A stretch of 8,224 nt of DNA. It comes from an uncultured Paraburkholderia sp. (GTDB taxonomy: Bacteria; Pseudomonadota; Gammaproteobacteria; Burkholderiales; Burkholderiaceae). How positions within the stretch are numbered: position 1 is the stretch's first letter; each line of letters begins with the position of its first letter. The DNA is taken from contig CALFSF010000191.1 in assembly GCA_937917025.1 (NCBI GenBank), positions 1 to 8,224 of the forward strand. The letters are read 5' to 3'. The translations under genes were made by a program, and so were the position numbers. The notes under the pieces are model-generated. The model saw nothing but the letters and a program-made list of their open reading frames with translations. It was not told the origin of the DNA and ran no database searches. Positions 1 through 6,565 of this stretch are shown here, in pieces.

Positions 1-1
1 G

Positions 2-118
2 ATGCACGCGGGTGTTGTCGCTGAGATTGGCGGCGAATATCTGCTGTCCGAAGCCGCCATGGCACAAGCGAACCTCGAGGGCGGCCACACGTCCGGCAGT
101 TTGCTGCTGATCCCCTGA
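2..118 (+). CDS. C-terminal end of a quinone oxidoreductase-like (zinc-type alcohol dehydrogenase superfamily) protein, partial
   Basis: This is an open frame of 38 codons that enters from the left edge and ends at TGA 116-118. The visible tail contains AEIGGEYLLSEAA, then AQANLEGGHTSGSLLLIP. In the medium-chain dehydrogenase/quinone oxidoreductase family the C-terminus typically reads like 'Y-L-(x)-A-A-x-A-H/Q-x-x-L-E-x-x-x-T-x-G-S-x-L-L-x-P', where the last residues form a strand of the catalytic domain, and this tail fits. Such enzymes reduce quinones or enones with NADPH in the cytoplasm. The nucleotide-binding and catalytic parts lie outside the window, so substrate and exact subfamily cannot be stated. 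The ATG at position 2 is probably an internal methionine, not the start. A hairpin follows 13 nt after the stop. The gene is unlikely to belong to the satP-acs operon, because 448 nt separate them. Confidence 0.6.
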   Translation: MHAGVVAEIGGEYLLSEAAMAQANLEGGHTSGSLLLIP

Positions 119-131
119 CGGACATTTCAGA

Positions 132-164
132 CTGCAGATTATCCGTTGCCCCCGGATCCTGCAG
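132..164 (+). terminator. Possible hairpin terminator after the quinone oxidoreductase-like gene
   Basis: CTGCAG (132-137) can pair with CTGCAG (159-164), and ATCCG (141-145) with CGGAT (153-157). The loop is 7 nt and a small internal bulge (ATT against C) separates the two stems. It starts 13 nt after the TGA of the upstream gene. No T-run follows, so it is not a classic intrinsic terminator; it could be a Rho-linked 3' end or chance. Confidence 0.25.
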
Positions 165-284
165 GCCGGCTTGCATCCGGACGCACTCGATTCGTATGAG
201 GAGATCGACCGCATTGAATCGTTGTCCCGGAGCCGGAAACCTGCCCCGAAACGCTCATCTTTCCCACGCGCAAACCCGCGAAAT

Positions 285-305
285 ATTATATCACAACATG
301 ATATA
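285..305. promoter_or_regulatory. AT-rich operator-like dyad, copy 1 (upstream of satP-acs)
   Basis: The core is a perfect inverted repeat: TATATCA (287-293), 5-nt spacer CAACA, TGATATA (299-305). With two more bases on the left, the 21-nt element matches the element at 4875-4895 at 19 of 21 positions. It lies just upstream of a TATAAT hexamer (311-316), overlapping where a -35 box would be. A dyad of this size, found twice beside functionally linked genes, suggests a binding site for a dimeric transcription factor. The half-site does not fit FNR (TTGAT-N4-ATCAA) or CRP (TGTGA-N6-TCACA). The regulator is unknown. Confidence 0.55.
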
Positions 306-310
306 GATAG

Positions 311-316
311 TATAAT
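311..316 (+). promoter_or_regulatory. Candidate -10 hexamer for the satP-acs operon
   Basis: This is a perfect TATAAT on the + strand, 6 nt after the dyad. No good -35 is present at 16-18 nt; TTATAT at 286-291 would give a 19-nt spacer and lies within the dyad element. That arrangement would fit an activator-dependent promoter or one blocked by a repressor. The distance to the satP start is about 250 nt, so a second promoter closer to the gene remains possible. Confidence 0.35.
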
Positions 317-566
317 GAACAACGGGTTCATCGCCATTACTTGCGAGAATCGACGCGAGCCGCGACGGCACCGTGATTGTGCGTGGCTCGCGGATGGATT
401 TCCGGCGAGCAGCCCGGAATCCGCCTGCGCGCGAGGGCACCGAATCGGCCCCGCATCGTGACCACGCGCGATTGGGCACATCGGCGGCCGGGGTGCGTGG
501 CGCCTTGCGGATGACTCGACCCAGGGGCAATCGGAAAATCGGAAACAACGACCACGGAGGCAAATC

Positions 567-1145
567 ATGGGTGGCAACTTTTCCAACCCGGCGCCGCTCG
601 GACTCGCCGGGTTTGCATTCACAACGTGGATGCTCAGCATGGTCAACGCAGGCTGGTTCAATTCCGACGCCCTGGGCCTCGTCCTGGCGCTGGCGTTCGC
701 GTTCGGCGGCACGGCGCAGATGATCGCGGGCGTGCTCGAATTTCCGCGCGGCAATACGCTCGGAACAGTGGCATTCCTCAGTTATGGCGCGTTCTGGTGG
801 TCCTTCGCGCTATTTGTCGCGTTCCTCGGCACGAAGGTGCCTGAAGCATTCGTGGGCTGGTATCTGCTGGTGTGGGGCGTGTTTACGTTTTACATGTGGA
901 TTGGCTCGATGCACACCAGCACGTCCGTGCAGCTCGTGTTCCTTGCGCTCTGGATCACCTTTCTGCTTCTGGCGATCGGCGCGTGGACGGGGTCCCTTCT
1001 CGCCACGCATCTGGGCGGTTATACGGGGCTGATCACGGCGGTGCTCGCGTTCTACGCATCGGCCGCAATGGTCATCAATGAAAGCTTTGGGCGTATCGTG
1101 CTGCCCACCCATCCCTACGTGGAACCCCATCCACAACCAGCGTAG
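567..1145 (+). CDS. satP: Acetate uptake transporter, GPR1/FUN34/YaaH (SatP) family
   Basis: This 192-residue inner-membrane protein probably imports acetate (and possibly succinate) with protons. The family signature NPAPLGL is at residues 7-13. The segment FGGTAQMIAGVLEF (46-59) followed by GNTLGTVAFLSYGAFW (62-77) closely resembles E. coli YaaH/SatP as I recall it. Six hydrophobic segments are visible at about 11-30, 36-57, 66-86, 95-113, 121-139 and 151-171. The conserved end NESFGRIVLP (171-180) precedes a short proline-rich tail. Length is normal for the family (E. coli SatP is 188 residues). The start ATG at 567 has GGAGG at 556-560 with a 6-nt spacer. acs follows after 81 nt on the same strand, so uptake and activation of acetate are probably co-expressed. 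The dyad at 285-305 is the likely control site. The family call is firm; exact substrate preference is inferred. Confidence 0.92.
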   Translation: MGGNFSNPAPLGLAGFAFTTWMLSMVNAGWFNSDALGLVLALAFAFGGTAQMIAGVLEFPRGNTLGTVAFLSYGAFWWSFALFVAFLGTKVPEAFVGWYLLVWGVFTFYMWIGSMHTSTSVQLVFLALWITFLLLAIGAWTGSLLATHLGGYTGLITAVLAFYASAAMVINESFGRIVLPTHPYVEPHPQPA

Positions 1146-1226
1146 CGATCCGGCGCCGGCGGGGCAGCGTGCCCAGGGGCGCCTTCGCCGCCGGCATGGC
1201 AGTGCGACGTCCTCAAGGAGGAAGCC

Positions 1227-3167
1227 ATGTCTGAGCATCAACTCTTTCCCGTGCAGGCGGACTGGGCAAAGCATGCATGGGCCGATAAGGCCCGTTACGA
1301 GGCGATGTACCGCCATTCAATAGAAGATCCGGAGGGTTTCTGGGGCGAGCAGGGCAAACGTCTCGACTGGATCAAGCCGTATACGCGCGTGAAAGACGTT
1401 TCGTTTGCCAGCGATGACCTGCACATCCAGTGGTTCTACGACGGCACGCTGAACGCCTGCAGCAATTGCCTCGATCGCCATCTGCAGACGCGCGGCGGCG
1501 AGGCGGCGATCATCTGGGAAGGCGACGATCCCGCGGTCAGCCGGACCCTTACGTACCGCGAACTGCATACCGAAGTCTGCAAGTTCTCCAATGTGCTGAA
1601 ATCGCTTGGCGTCAGGCGCGGCGACCGTGTGACGATCTACATGCCGATGATCCCCGAGGCGGCCGTTGCGATGCTCGCGTGCGCGCGCATCGGCGCGATC
1701 CACTCCGTCGTGTTCGGCGGTTTCTCTCCCGAGGCGCTCGCAAACCGTCTCAAGGACTGTGCTTCCACCATTCTCATCACGGCCGACCAGGGCGTGCGAG
1801 GCGGCTCCACGATATCGATGAAGGAAAATGCCGACGCGGCGATGGCGAAATGCCCGGAGGTCGCGACGTGCGTGGTGGTCAGGCGTACCGGCGGCAAGGT
1901 CGGATGGCGCGAAGGCCGCGATCATTGGTATGAGGATCTGATGAGCCGGAGCTCAGCAGATTGCCCGCCAGAAGAAATGAATGCCGAGGATCCGCTGTAT
2001 ATCCTCTACACGTCGGGCTCCACGGGCAAACCCAAAGGGGTCGTGCATACCACCGGCGGCTATCTGACATACGCCGCGCTGACGCACCAGTACGTCCTCG
2101 ATTATCACGATGGCGACGTCTACTGGTGTACCGCCGATGTGGGCTGGGTGACGGGGCATAGCTATATCGTCTACGGTCCGCTCGCCAATGGCGCGACCAC
2201 GGTGATGTTCGAAGGCGTCCCGAACTATCCCGACAGCTCGCGGTTCTGGCAGGTGTGCGACAAGCATCGGGTGCAGATCATCTACACGGCGCCCACCGCG
2301 ATTCGCGCGCTGATGCGCGACGGAGATGCACCGGTCAAAAAGACCTCGCGCAAGTCACTGCGCCTCCTGGGCACGGTCGGCGAGCCGATCAATCCGGCAT
2401 CGTGGTTGTGGTATTACGAAGTCGTCGGCGAGAAGCGGTGCCCCGTGATCGACACCTGGTGGCAAACGGAAACCGGCGGCATTCTGATCGCGCCGCTGCC
2501 GGGCGCGATGACGCTCAAACCCGGCGCGGCCACGCGGCCTTTCTTCGGCATACGGCCCGCGCTCGTCGGCGAGAAGGGCGACGTGATCGAGGGCGCGGGT
2601 ACCGGCAGTCTGTGCATGCTCGATTCCTGGCCCGGACAGATGCGTTACGTGTACGGCGACCCGAACCGGATGCGCGAACAGTACTTCAGCCAGTTCGAAG
2701 GCAAGTACTACACCGGCGACGGTTGCTATCGCGACGCGGACGGCGACTACTGGATCACCGGACGGATCGACGACGTCGTCAACGTCTCGGGGCACAGGCT
2801 GGGTACCGCCGAAGTGGAAAGCGCGCTGGTGACGCATCCGGACGTTGCCGAGGCGGCGGTGGTCGGCTATCCACATGCGCTCAAGGGGCAGGGCATCTAC
2901 GCGTATGTGACGCTCAAGGTCGGCGTCGAGCCGGCGGAGGTGTTGCGCGACGCGCTGGTGGCACTCGTGCGCAAGGAGATTGGCCCGATCGCCAGCCCTG
3001 ACTTCATTCAGTGGGCACCCGTGCTGCCGAAGACGCGCTCAGGCAAGATCATGCGTCGCATCCTGCGGAAGATCGCCGACGGCGATTACGACAATCTGGG
3101 CGATGTCTCGACGCTGGCGGATCCACGAGTCGTCAAGGAACTGATCGCTCAACGGATAGCGCATTGA
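1227..3167 (+). CDS. acs: Acetyl-CoA synthetase (AMP-forming acetate-CoA ligase)
   Basis: This cytoplasmic enzyme converts acetate, ATP and CoA to acetyl-CoA, AMP and pyrophosphate, feeding acetate into the TCA and glyoxylate cycles. The 646 residues match E. coli Acs (652) along the whole length as I recall it. Motifs in order: FWGEQGKRLDWIKPY near residue 38; WYDGTLNACSNCLDRHL-like block (here WFYDGTLNACSNCLDRHL); the ATP-binding YTSGSTGKPKG at 261-271; YWCTADVGWVTGHSY; WWQTETGG at 411-418; YWITGRIDD at 508-516 at the domain hinge; and SGKIMRR at 605-611. Lys607 corresponds to the lysine (K609 in Salmonella) whose acetylation switches the enzyme off, so post-translational control is likely. 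The start ATG has AAGGAGG directly upstream with a short spacer. It is the second gene of an operon with satP. The gene ends 42 nt from the convergent transporter gene. Confidence 0.96.
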   Translation: MSEHQLFPVQADWAKHAWADKARYEAMYRHSIEDPEGFWGEQGKRLDWIKPYTRVKDVSFASDDLHIQWFYDGTLNACSNCLDRHLQTRGGEAAIIWEGDDPAVSRTLTYRELHTEVCKFSNVLKSLGVRRGDRVTIYMPMIPEAAVAMLACARIGAIHSVVFGGFSPEALANRLKDCASTILITADQGVRGGSTISMKENADAAMAKCPEVATCVVVRRTGGKVGWREGRDHWYEDLMSRSSADCPPEEMNAEDPLYILYTSGSTGKPKGVVHTTGGYLTYAALTHQYVLDYHDGDVYWCTADVGWVTGHSYIVYGPLANGATTVMFEGVPNYPDSSRFWQVCDKHRVQIIYTAPTAIRALMRDGDAPVKKTSRKSLRLLGTVGEPINPASWLWYYEVVGEKRCPVIDTWWQTETGGILIAPLPGAMTLKPGAATRPFFGIRPALVGEKGDVIEGAGTGSLCMLDSWPGQMRYVYGDPNRMREQYFSQFEGKYYTGDGCYRDADGDYWITGRIDDVVNVSGHRLGTAEVESALVTHPDVAEAAVVGYPHALKGQGIYAYVTLKVGVEPAEVLRDALVALVRKEIGPIASPDFIQWAPVLPKTRSGKIMRRILRKIADGDYDNLGDVSTLADPRVVKELIAQRIAH

Positions 3168-3209
3168 AGCGGAGAAGCATGGGGCGGCGCGATCGATCGT
3201 GATGGTCGG

Positions 3210-4276
3210 TCATTTTCCCTTGACCGATCTGAACGCCGAGCGCAGCAGCCCGAGCGCAGCGAGAATCCACGTCGCGAACGCGAACAGAACGGTGATCCGG
3301 GCCACGTTGGCGAGAAACGGAAAGTGGGCGGCGTCGGCGTAAGCGTAGGTGGCGGCCGAGTACATGCCCAGTGGAAAGACGACGGACCATTCGGCCGCCG
3401 TGTAGTGCACCGGATCGCCGATGATGACGTGCTTCTCGATGAAGAGGGCCGCGAGCAGCGGAATCCAGAACGTCGCCATGGCCCAGCACGCGGTAGTCAG
3501 GACTTGCAGCACGACCTGGCCGTCGGCCGGCCAGCCCGCGAGGTCATGCCTCGCCAGAATGAGACGGCTGCCGGCGAACGTGGTGATGGCCATCGCTCCC
3601 ATGTTGATCCACCACGGCTCCGTGAGGTCCGCGGCCCTCATGGGCACGAAGCACCATCGATAGAAATCAGCGTGATCAGCATCATGTACAGGCTGCCGCC
3701 GAGCAGCCATGCCGCGAGGGCCAGCAGATCGAGCGGCGCGGAGGCGCCGTGGACCGGTGAGACGGCCGTCGCGAGGACCGCAATGGATTCGGTGGCGACG
3801 ACCAGCAGCAGCCACGTTCCGTTGAGCCCGGTGTGCAGTCCCGGCTTCCTTTGTCCGATGGTCATCGCGGCGAGGAACGTGTACGTGACGACGAGCCAGA
3901 GCCCGCCGGCGAGACCGAGCAGCCACGGCAATGCTTGTGGCAGGACACGATATGCCGAGAGCTGGCTGCCGAGCACCGCGGTCGCCGCGACGAGCGTGAG
4001 GAAACCGGGCCCACGCCCGTGATCGACGATATCGGCATGCACCGCGCGCGGATAGCGCAGGAGCCGACATAGCGTAATGGCAAGCAGGGCGGGCCATGCC
4101 ACGGCATTGATGCCGAGAAGGAGCCACCCAACGATGCCGTAGCCAAGGAGATGTGCCGCGATCGAGACGATGCCCGTCGCCATGACCATCGCGAAGGCGG
4201 TCGATGGAAATTCCCGCAGCCAGGATGGGCCAGGATGGAACGCCGGCATTGGTTGTTCATTGACGCCCACGCGCAC
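3210..4276 (-). pseudogene. TDT-family (TehA/Mae1/SLAC1-like) transporter, broken by a one-base frameshift
   Basis: This is a multi-pass inner-membrane transporter of the tellurite-resistance/dicarboxylate transporter family; members move C4-dicarboxylates, sulfite or other anions. The N-terminal part (4276 to about 3665) reads FPSTAFAMVMATGIVSIAAHLLGYG and several further hydrophobic helices. It then runs out of frame and stops soon after LLGGSLYMMLITLI. The rest continues in another frame as FYRWCFVPMRAADL, then EPWWINMGAMAITT and four or so more helices, ending at 3210. Adding one T to the TTT run (AAA on the + strand, 3664-3666) restores a continuous protein of about 355 residues and the family-typical LIFYRW junction. 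So either the gene is a recent pseudogene or the base was lost in sequencing. The start is uncertain: GTG 4276, GTG 4270 (GAGG upstream) or ATG 4249. It lies 73 nt downstream of the HiPIP gene, probably in one transcript. The substrate is not determinable. Confidence 0.75.
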
Positions 4277-4349
4277 CTCGACGTTTCGCTGACTGGTTAC
4301 TCGTGCAATTCAGTTCGACTGCATGTGGCTGAGCGTCCGTGCGCCGGAT

Positions 4350-4661
4350 TCAGGCCTTTTTCACGTAGGCGTTACACCATCCCTTTGCATAAACGAGCTT
4401 GCCGCCGTAGGTCGGGCAAGGGCCCGTCACCGAGCCGGGCTTGCCCTGGTACAGCTGGCAATTGGCGCACGTCTGTCCAGCCTGAAAGCGGGGGAATTTA
4501 GTCTTGTCCACTTTTGCGGCGTCCGCCTTGTAGCCAAGCGCCAGTGCAGTCGGATCGTTCTCGGCAAGCAATGGGGCGTCGGCTCGCGACTCAGTGGAAA
4601 GAACCGTCGTCGATGCGACGGATGCGGCAAGTATCATGAAACGCCGGCGGGAGAGGGCCAT
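4350..4661 (-). CDS. High-potential iron-sulfur protein (HiPIP), Tat-exported
   Basis: This 103-residue periplasmic electron carrier has a single [4Fe-4S] cluster cycling between the 3+ and 2+ states. The N-terminus has a twin-arginine motif, SRRRFM (4-9), then a hydrophobic stretch and a likely cleavage site after SRA (25-27). Tat export fits a protein that folds with its cluster in the cytoplasm. The mature part holds four cysteines in HiPIP order: C65 and C68 (CANC), C82 (GPCPTYGG) and C96 (WCNAYVKKA), with the conserved GWC near the end. I chose ATG 4661 over upstream starts (4700) because AAAGGAG lies 8 nt before it and the Tat motif then sits at the N-terminus. It is the first gene of a probable two-gene unit with the TDT transporter. 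The electron donor and acceptor are unknown. The second AT-rich dyad lies 214 nt upstream. Confidence 0.93.
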   Translation of the reverse strand: MALSRRRFMILAASVASTTVLSTESRADAPLLAENDPTALALGYKADAAKVDKTKFPRFQAGQTCANCQLYQGKPGSVTGPCPTYGGKLVYAKGWCNAYVKKA

Positions 4662-4669
4662 GATATGGG

Positions 4670-4676
4670 CTCCTTT
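4670..4676 (-). promoter_or_regulatory. Ribosome binding site that fixes the HiPIP start
   Basis: AAAGGAG on the minus strand, separated by 8 nt from ATG 4661. It excludes the upstream ATG at 4700, for which this sequence would be inside the reading frame. Confidence 0.75.
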
Positions 4677-4874
4677 AGAAAATGGAGCCGACGGGTGCAA
4701 GGCGTGTCGCCCTTTGTCCGGTCACGTTGACTGGATCCTGTCGGTCCATCGAAGACCGGACAGCACACGCCGTACCTGCCAATAACAACCGGATCGCTGG
4801 CGCTTCGCGTGCCTTGAAATCAGCGTGTTTTGTGATTTCGTCGACATCGGCTGGATGGCGCCGATGGTCGAATA

Positions 4875-4895
4875 ATTATATCACGACACGATATA
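4875..4895. promoter_or_regulatory. AT-rich operator-like dyad, copy 2 (upstream of HiPIP-TDT)
   Basis: TATATCA (4877-4883), 5-nt spacer CGACA, CGATATA (4889-4895): the same layout as at 285-305, with six of seven half-site positions symmetric. Over 21 nt it differs from copy 1 only at positions 4885 (G for A) and 4889 (C for T). On the minus strand its left edge gives TATAAT (4880-4875), a candidate -10 reading toward the HiPIP gene, though the -35 at 17 nt (ACGGCA) is poor. A dimer bound here would cover that promoter. Control of rarD instead, 293 nt away, cannot be excluded. Confidence 0.5.
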
Positions 4896-5111
4896 TATGC
4901 CGTCTCCGCGATGATGCTGCCAAGAAGGACACGGACCGGCGCATTTCCCTGCCCGTTGATATGAGAATGTGTCGATCGGGCCGGCGTCGTCTTCCCCGGT
5001 ATCGACCGATGCGCGGATGGCAATGCGCATGGGAAAATGATCAAATCCCCATCACTGGATCCGGATATCTAGAATACCCATGTGCCGGATCACCGGCAGC
5101 GGCACTTTCTT

Positions 5112-5132
5112 TCCAGGCGCTCGCCGCCTGGA
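5112..5132. other. GC-rich hairpin upstream of rarD
   Basis: TCCAGGCG (5112-5119) pairs perfectly with CGCCTGGA (5125-5132) around a 5-nt loop. It is 55 nt before the rarD start. No T-run follows on either strand, so it is probably not a terminator. It could be a leader structure or chance. Confidence 0.2.
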
Positions 5133-5187
5133 CGTTCGTCAACAAGCGGGCCGCTCACCCCGCAGTTCATCAACAAGCCCGATAAAA

Positions 5188-6069
5188 ATGAATCCTGGCG
5201 TCGCTTACGCACTGCTCGCTTTCACGTTGTGGGGTCTCTTTCCGCTCTACTTCAAATCGTTGCACCAGATCGCCGCGCTCGAAATGCTCGCGCACCGGAT
5301 GGTGTGGTCGATGCTGTTTCTCTTCATCGTGCTGACGATACGCATGCACTGGCGCTGGCTTGGACCGGTGCTGCGCGACCGGCGTCTGCTTGCGCGCTTC
5401 GCGGCAAGCGCCGTGCTGCTGTCGACGAACTGGGGCGTCTATATCTGGGCCGTCAACGCGGGTCATATCGTCGAGGCGAGTCTCGGTTACTTCATCAATC
5501 CGCTGATCAACGTGCTGTTCGGGCTCGCGTTTCTCAACGAACGCCTGCGGCGCATGCAATGGGTCGCCGTCGCGATCGCAACGGCCGGCGTCGTGTGGCT
5601 CACCTGGGAGAACGGGCACCTGCCATGGATCAGCCTGGTGCTCGCCGTGAGCTTCGCGGGTTACGGGCTGCTGCGCAAGACCGCGAAGCTCGGCGCGCTC
5701 GAAGGGCTGACGCTTGAAACGGTGCTGCTCTTTCCGGTCGCGGTGCTGTATCTGGCGTTGCTTGCCACGCAGGGCGACAACGCGTTTGTCAGCGCGTCGT
5801 GGGACGTTCAGGCGCTGCTTGCGATGGCGGGGCCGATCACCGCGATTCCGCTGTTGCTGTTCGCGGCGGGCGCGCGACGCATTCCCTACTCGATGCTTGG
5901 CCTGATCCAGTATGTGACGCCGACCCTGCAACTGCTGATCGGCGTCGCGATCTATCGCGAGCCGTTTAGCGGCGTGCAGTTGATCGGCTATGGCGCGATC
6001 TGGATCGCGCTGGCGGTGTATTCGCTCGAAGGCGTGTGGCGCGCGAAGTTTCCAGCGCGCGCAACGTAG
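5188..6069 (+). CDS. rarD: RarD-type EamA/DMT-superfamily permease
   Basis: This 293-residue inner-membrane protein (E. coli RarD is 296) belongs to the drug/metabolite transporter superfamily. It has two EamA repeats of five helices each, at roughly residues 4-140 and 150-285. RarD-typical segments are visible: YALLAFTLWGLFPLYFKSL at residues 7-25, AHRMVWSMLF, then STNWGVYIWAVNAGHIVEASLGYFINPL, NERLRRMQWVAVAIATAGV, and near the end GLIQYVTPTLQLLIGVAIYREPF. The name comes from a chloramphenicol-sensitivity phenotype in Pseudomonas; the natural substrate is not established. I chose ATG 5188 because the family normally begins 'M-x-x-G-x-x-Y/x-A-L-x-A' and the in-frame ATG at 5080 would add 36 residues of basic, non-membrane sequence. 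The ribosome binding site is weak (only GATAAAA directly upstream), so translation may be low. It appears to be transcribed alone. Confidence 0.9.
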   Translation: MNPGVAYALLAFTLWGLFPLYFKSLHQIAALEMLAHRMVWSMLFLFIVLTIRMHWRWLGPVLRDRRLLARFAASAVLLSTNWGVYIWAVNAGHIVEASLGYFINPLINVLFGLAFLNERLRRMQWVAVAIATAGVVWLTWENGHLPWISLVLAVSFAGYGLLRKTAKLGALEGLTLETVLLFPVAVLYLALLATQGDNAFVSASWDVQALLAMAGPITAIPLLLFAAGARRIPYSMLGLIQYVTPTLQLLIGVAIYREPFSGVQLIGYGAIWIALAVYSLEGVWRAKFPARAT

Positions 6070-6175
6070 CGTTCACGCTGGCGTGCGTTGCCGTTCAGGC
6101 CGATGATCCGCGGAAGGAAAACGATGCGTTGAAAGCGAAGCGCGCGGTACGAAACTCGAGCGAGGTTCGCGAAAC

Positions 6176-6196
6176 CCGGACGGCCTGGCCGCCCGG
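6176..6196. terminator. Possible bidirectional terminator hairpin between rarD and the small basic protein gene
   Basis: CCGGACGGCC (6176-6185) pairs with GGCCGCCCGG (6187-6196) around a single central T, with one mismatch. The realistic loop is a few bases larger. It lies in the 139-nt gap between two convergent genes, 12 nt beyond the stop of the minus-strand small gene and about 107 nt beyond rarD. On the minus strand GGGTTTCG follows, only a short T stretch. Confidence 0.35.
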
Positions 6197-6208
6197 TCCT
6201 GCGATGAA

Positions 6209-6349
6209 TCAGCGCTTCTTCTGCGCTTCGGCGATGTGGGGCGCTACCTTGATCGGCGTCGAGCCGAACGGTGTCGAAGCCGGTGCGGTTTTCTTTGCCT
6301 GCTTGGGCTTTTTGACTTCGCGATTGCTGCGTAATTGACCTTTTGCCAT
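6209..6349 (-). CDS. Small, highly basic conserved hypothetical protein (46 aa)
   Basis: The protein begins MAKGQLRSNREVKKPKQAKK and ends HIAEAQKKR; it has about 12 Lys/Arg and only three acidic residues. The codons run ATG 6349 to TGA 6209, too short for most gene finders. GGGAG lies at 6361-6357, 7 nt before the ATG, a good ribosome binding site. I recall small proteins beginning 'MAKGQLRxNRExKKPK' in other proteobacteria, commonly annotated as hypothetical, so the N-terminus appears conserved; no function is known to me. The composition (Lys-rich first half, Pro/Thr/Ala middle, no hydrophobic helix) suggests a disordered nucleic-acid- or ribosome-associated protein, but that is inference. 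It is convergent with rarD and divergent from the beta-glucosidase gene. Confidence is high that it is coding, low on what it does. Confidence 0.8.
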   Translation of the reverse strand: MAKGQLRSNREVKKPKQAKKTAPASTPFGSTPIKVAPHIAEAQKKR

Positions 6350-6524
6350 GACGTTACTCCCGTTGCGTGTATCGCTGACCCGTTGGTCCTCGTATCTCCC
6401 GAGTGTGCGCTGTTTCGGCGTTGCTGTCGCGCATCATTTTTTTGGAGCCCGGCGAGCTTACCGCGACGCATGAGGACATCCGGCGTCGCGATTTCCCTGA
6501 GCGCTGTCTAAAGACAAACCCTGA

Positions 6525-6554
6525 TTGCTGCGATGAATTGCGCGCTGCTATCTT
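6525..6554 (+). promoter_or_regulatory. Candidate sigma-70 promoter for the beta-glucosidase operon
   Basis: TTGCTG (6525-6530) and TATCTT (6549-6554) are 18 nt apart. Transcription would start near 6561, so the LacI-type operator at 6566-6581 would sit right at and after the start point, where a bound repressor blocks initiation. The leader would be about 70 nt. Each hexamer has only partial agreement with consensus. Confidence 0.45.
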
Positions 6555-6565
6555 TTGCACGTCTT

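Larger units (their letters stand above)
119..566. other. Intergenic region upstream of satP-acs
   Basis: This 448-nt stretch holds no gene I can support. It contains the hairpin at 132-164, an AT-rich dyad at 285-305 and a perfect TATAAT at 311-316. These stand out against the GC-rich background and probably form the regulatory region of satP-acs. If transcription begins just after the TATAAT, the satP 5' leader would be about 240 nt long. A search by eye for a sigma-54 promoter (GG-N10-GC) gave only poor matches. Confidence 0.5.
4662..5187. other. Divergent intergenic region between HiPIP and rarD
   Basis: This 526-nt stretch has no gene I can support; open frames here lack ribosome binding sites and have no recognisable protein features. 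It contains the HiPIP ribosome binding site, the second AT-rich dyad (4875-4895) and a GC-rich hairpin (5112-5132). Promoters for both flanking genes must lie here, but apart from TATAAT on the minus strand at 4880-4875 I cannot place them. A small RNA is possible but not supported by a visible terminator. Confidence 0.4.

Noticed and set aside
171..461. A 96-codon plus-strand frame in the region before satP
   Set aside because: It starts with TTG, has no ribosome binding site, is rich in Arg, Pro and Ser as expected of a GC-rich shadow frame, and runs through the AT-rich dyad and TATAAT.
431..500. Possible sigma-54 promoters (GG-N10-GC) before satP
   Set aside because: Two places have the right spacing with GGCAC at -24, but the -12 part reads CGGC instead of TTGC, so neither is a convincing match.
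3168..3209. Terminator between convergent acs and the TDT gene
   Set aside because: The 42-nt gap contains a short GATCGATC palindrome but no stem followed by a T-run on either strand.
4682..5185. A 167-codon plus-strand frame between HiPIP and rarD
   Set aside because: It has no ribosome binding site and no recognisable domain, and it is Arg/Cys-rich and crosses the AT-rich dyad, so it is probably chance.
5080..5187. N-terminal extension of RarD from ATG 5080
   Set aside because: The 36 extra residues are basic and polar, unlike any RarD N-terminus I know, and they translate the hairpin region. ATG 5188 gives the normal family length.
6415..6445. Run of seven T residues at about 6437-6443 as an intrinsic terminator
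   Set aside because: No stable GC-rich stem precedes it on the plus strand, and no plus-strand gene ends nearby.
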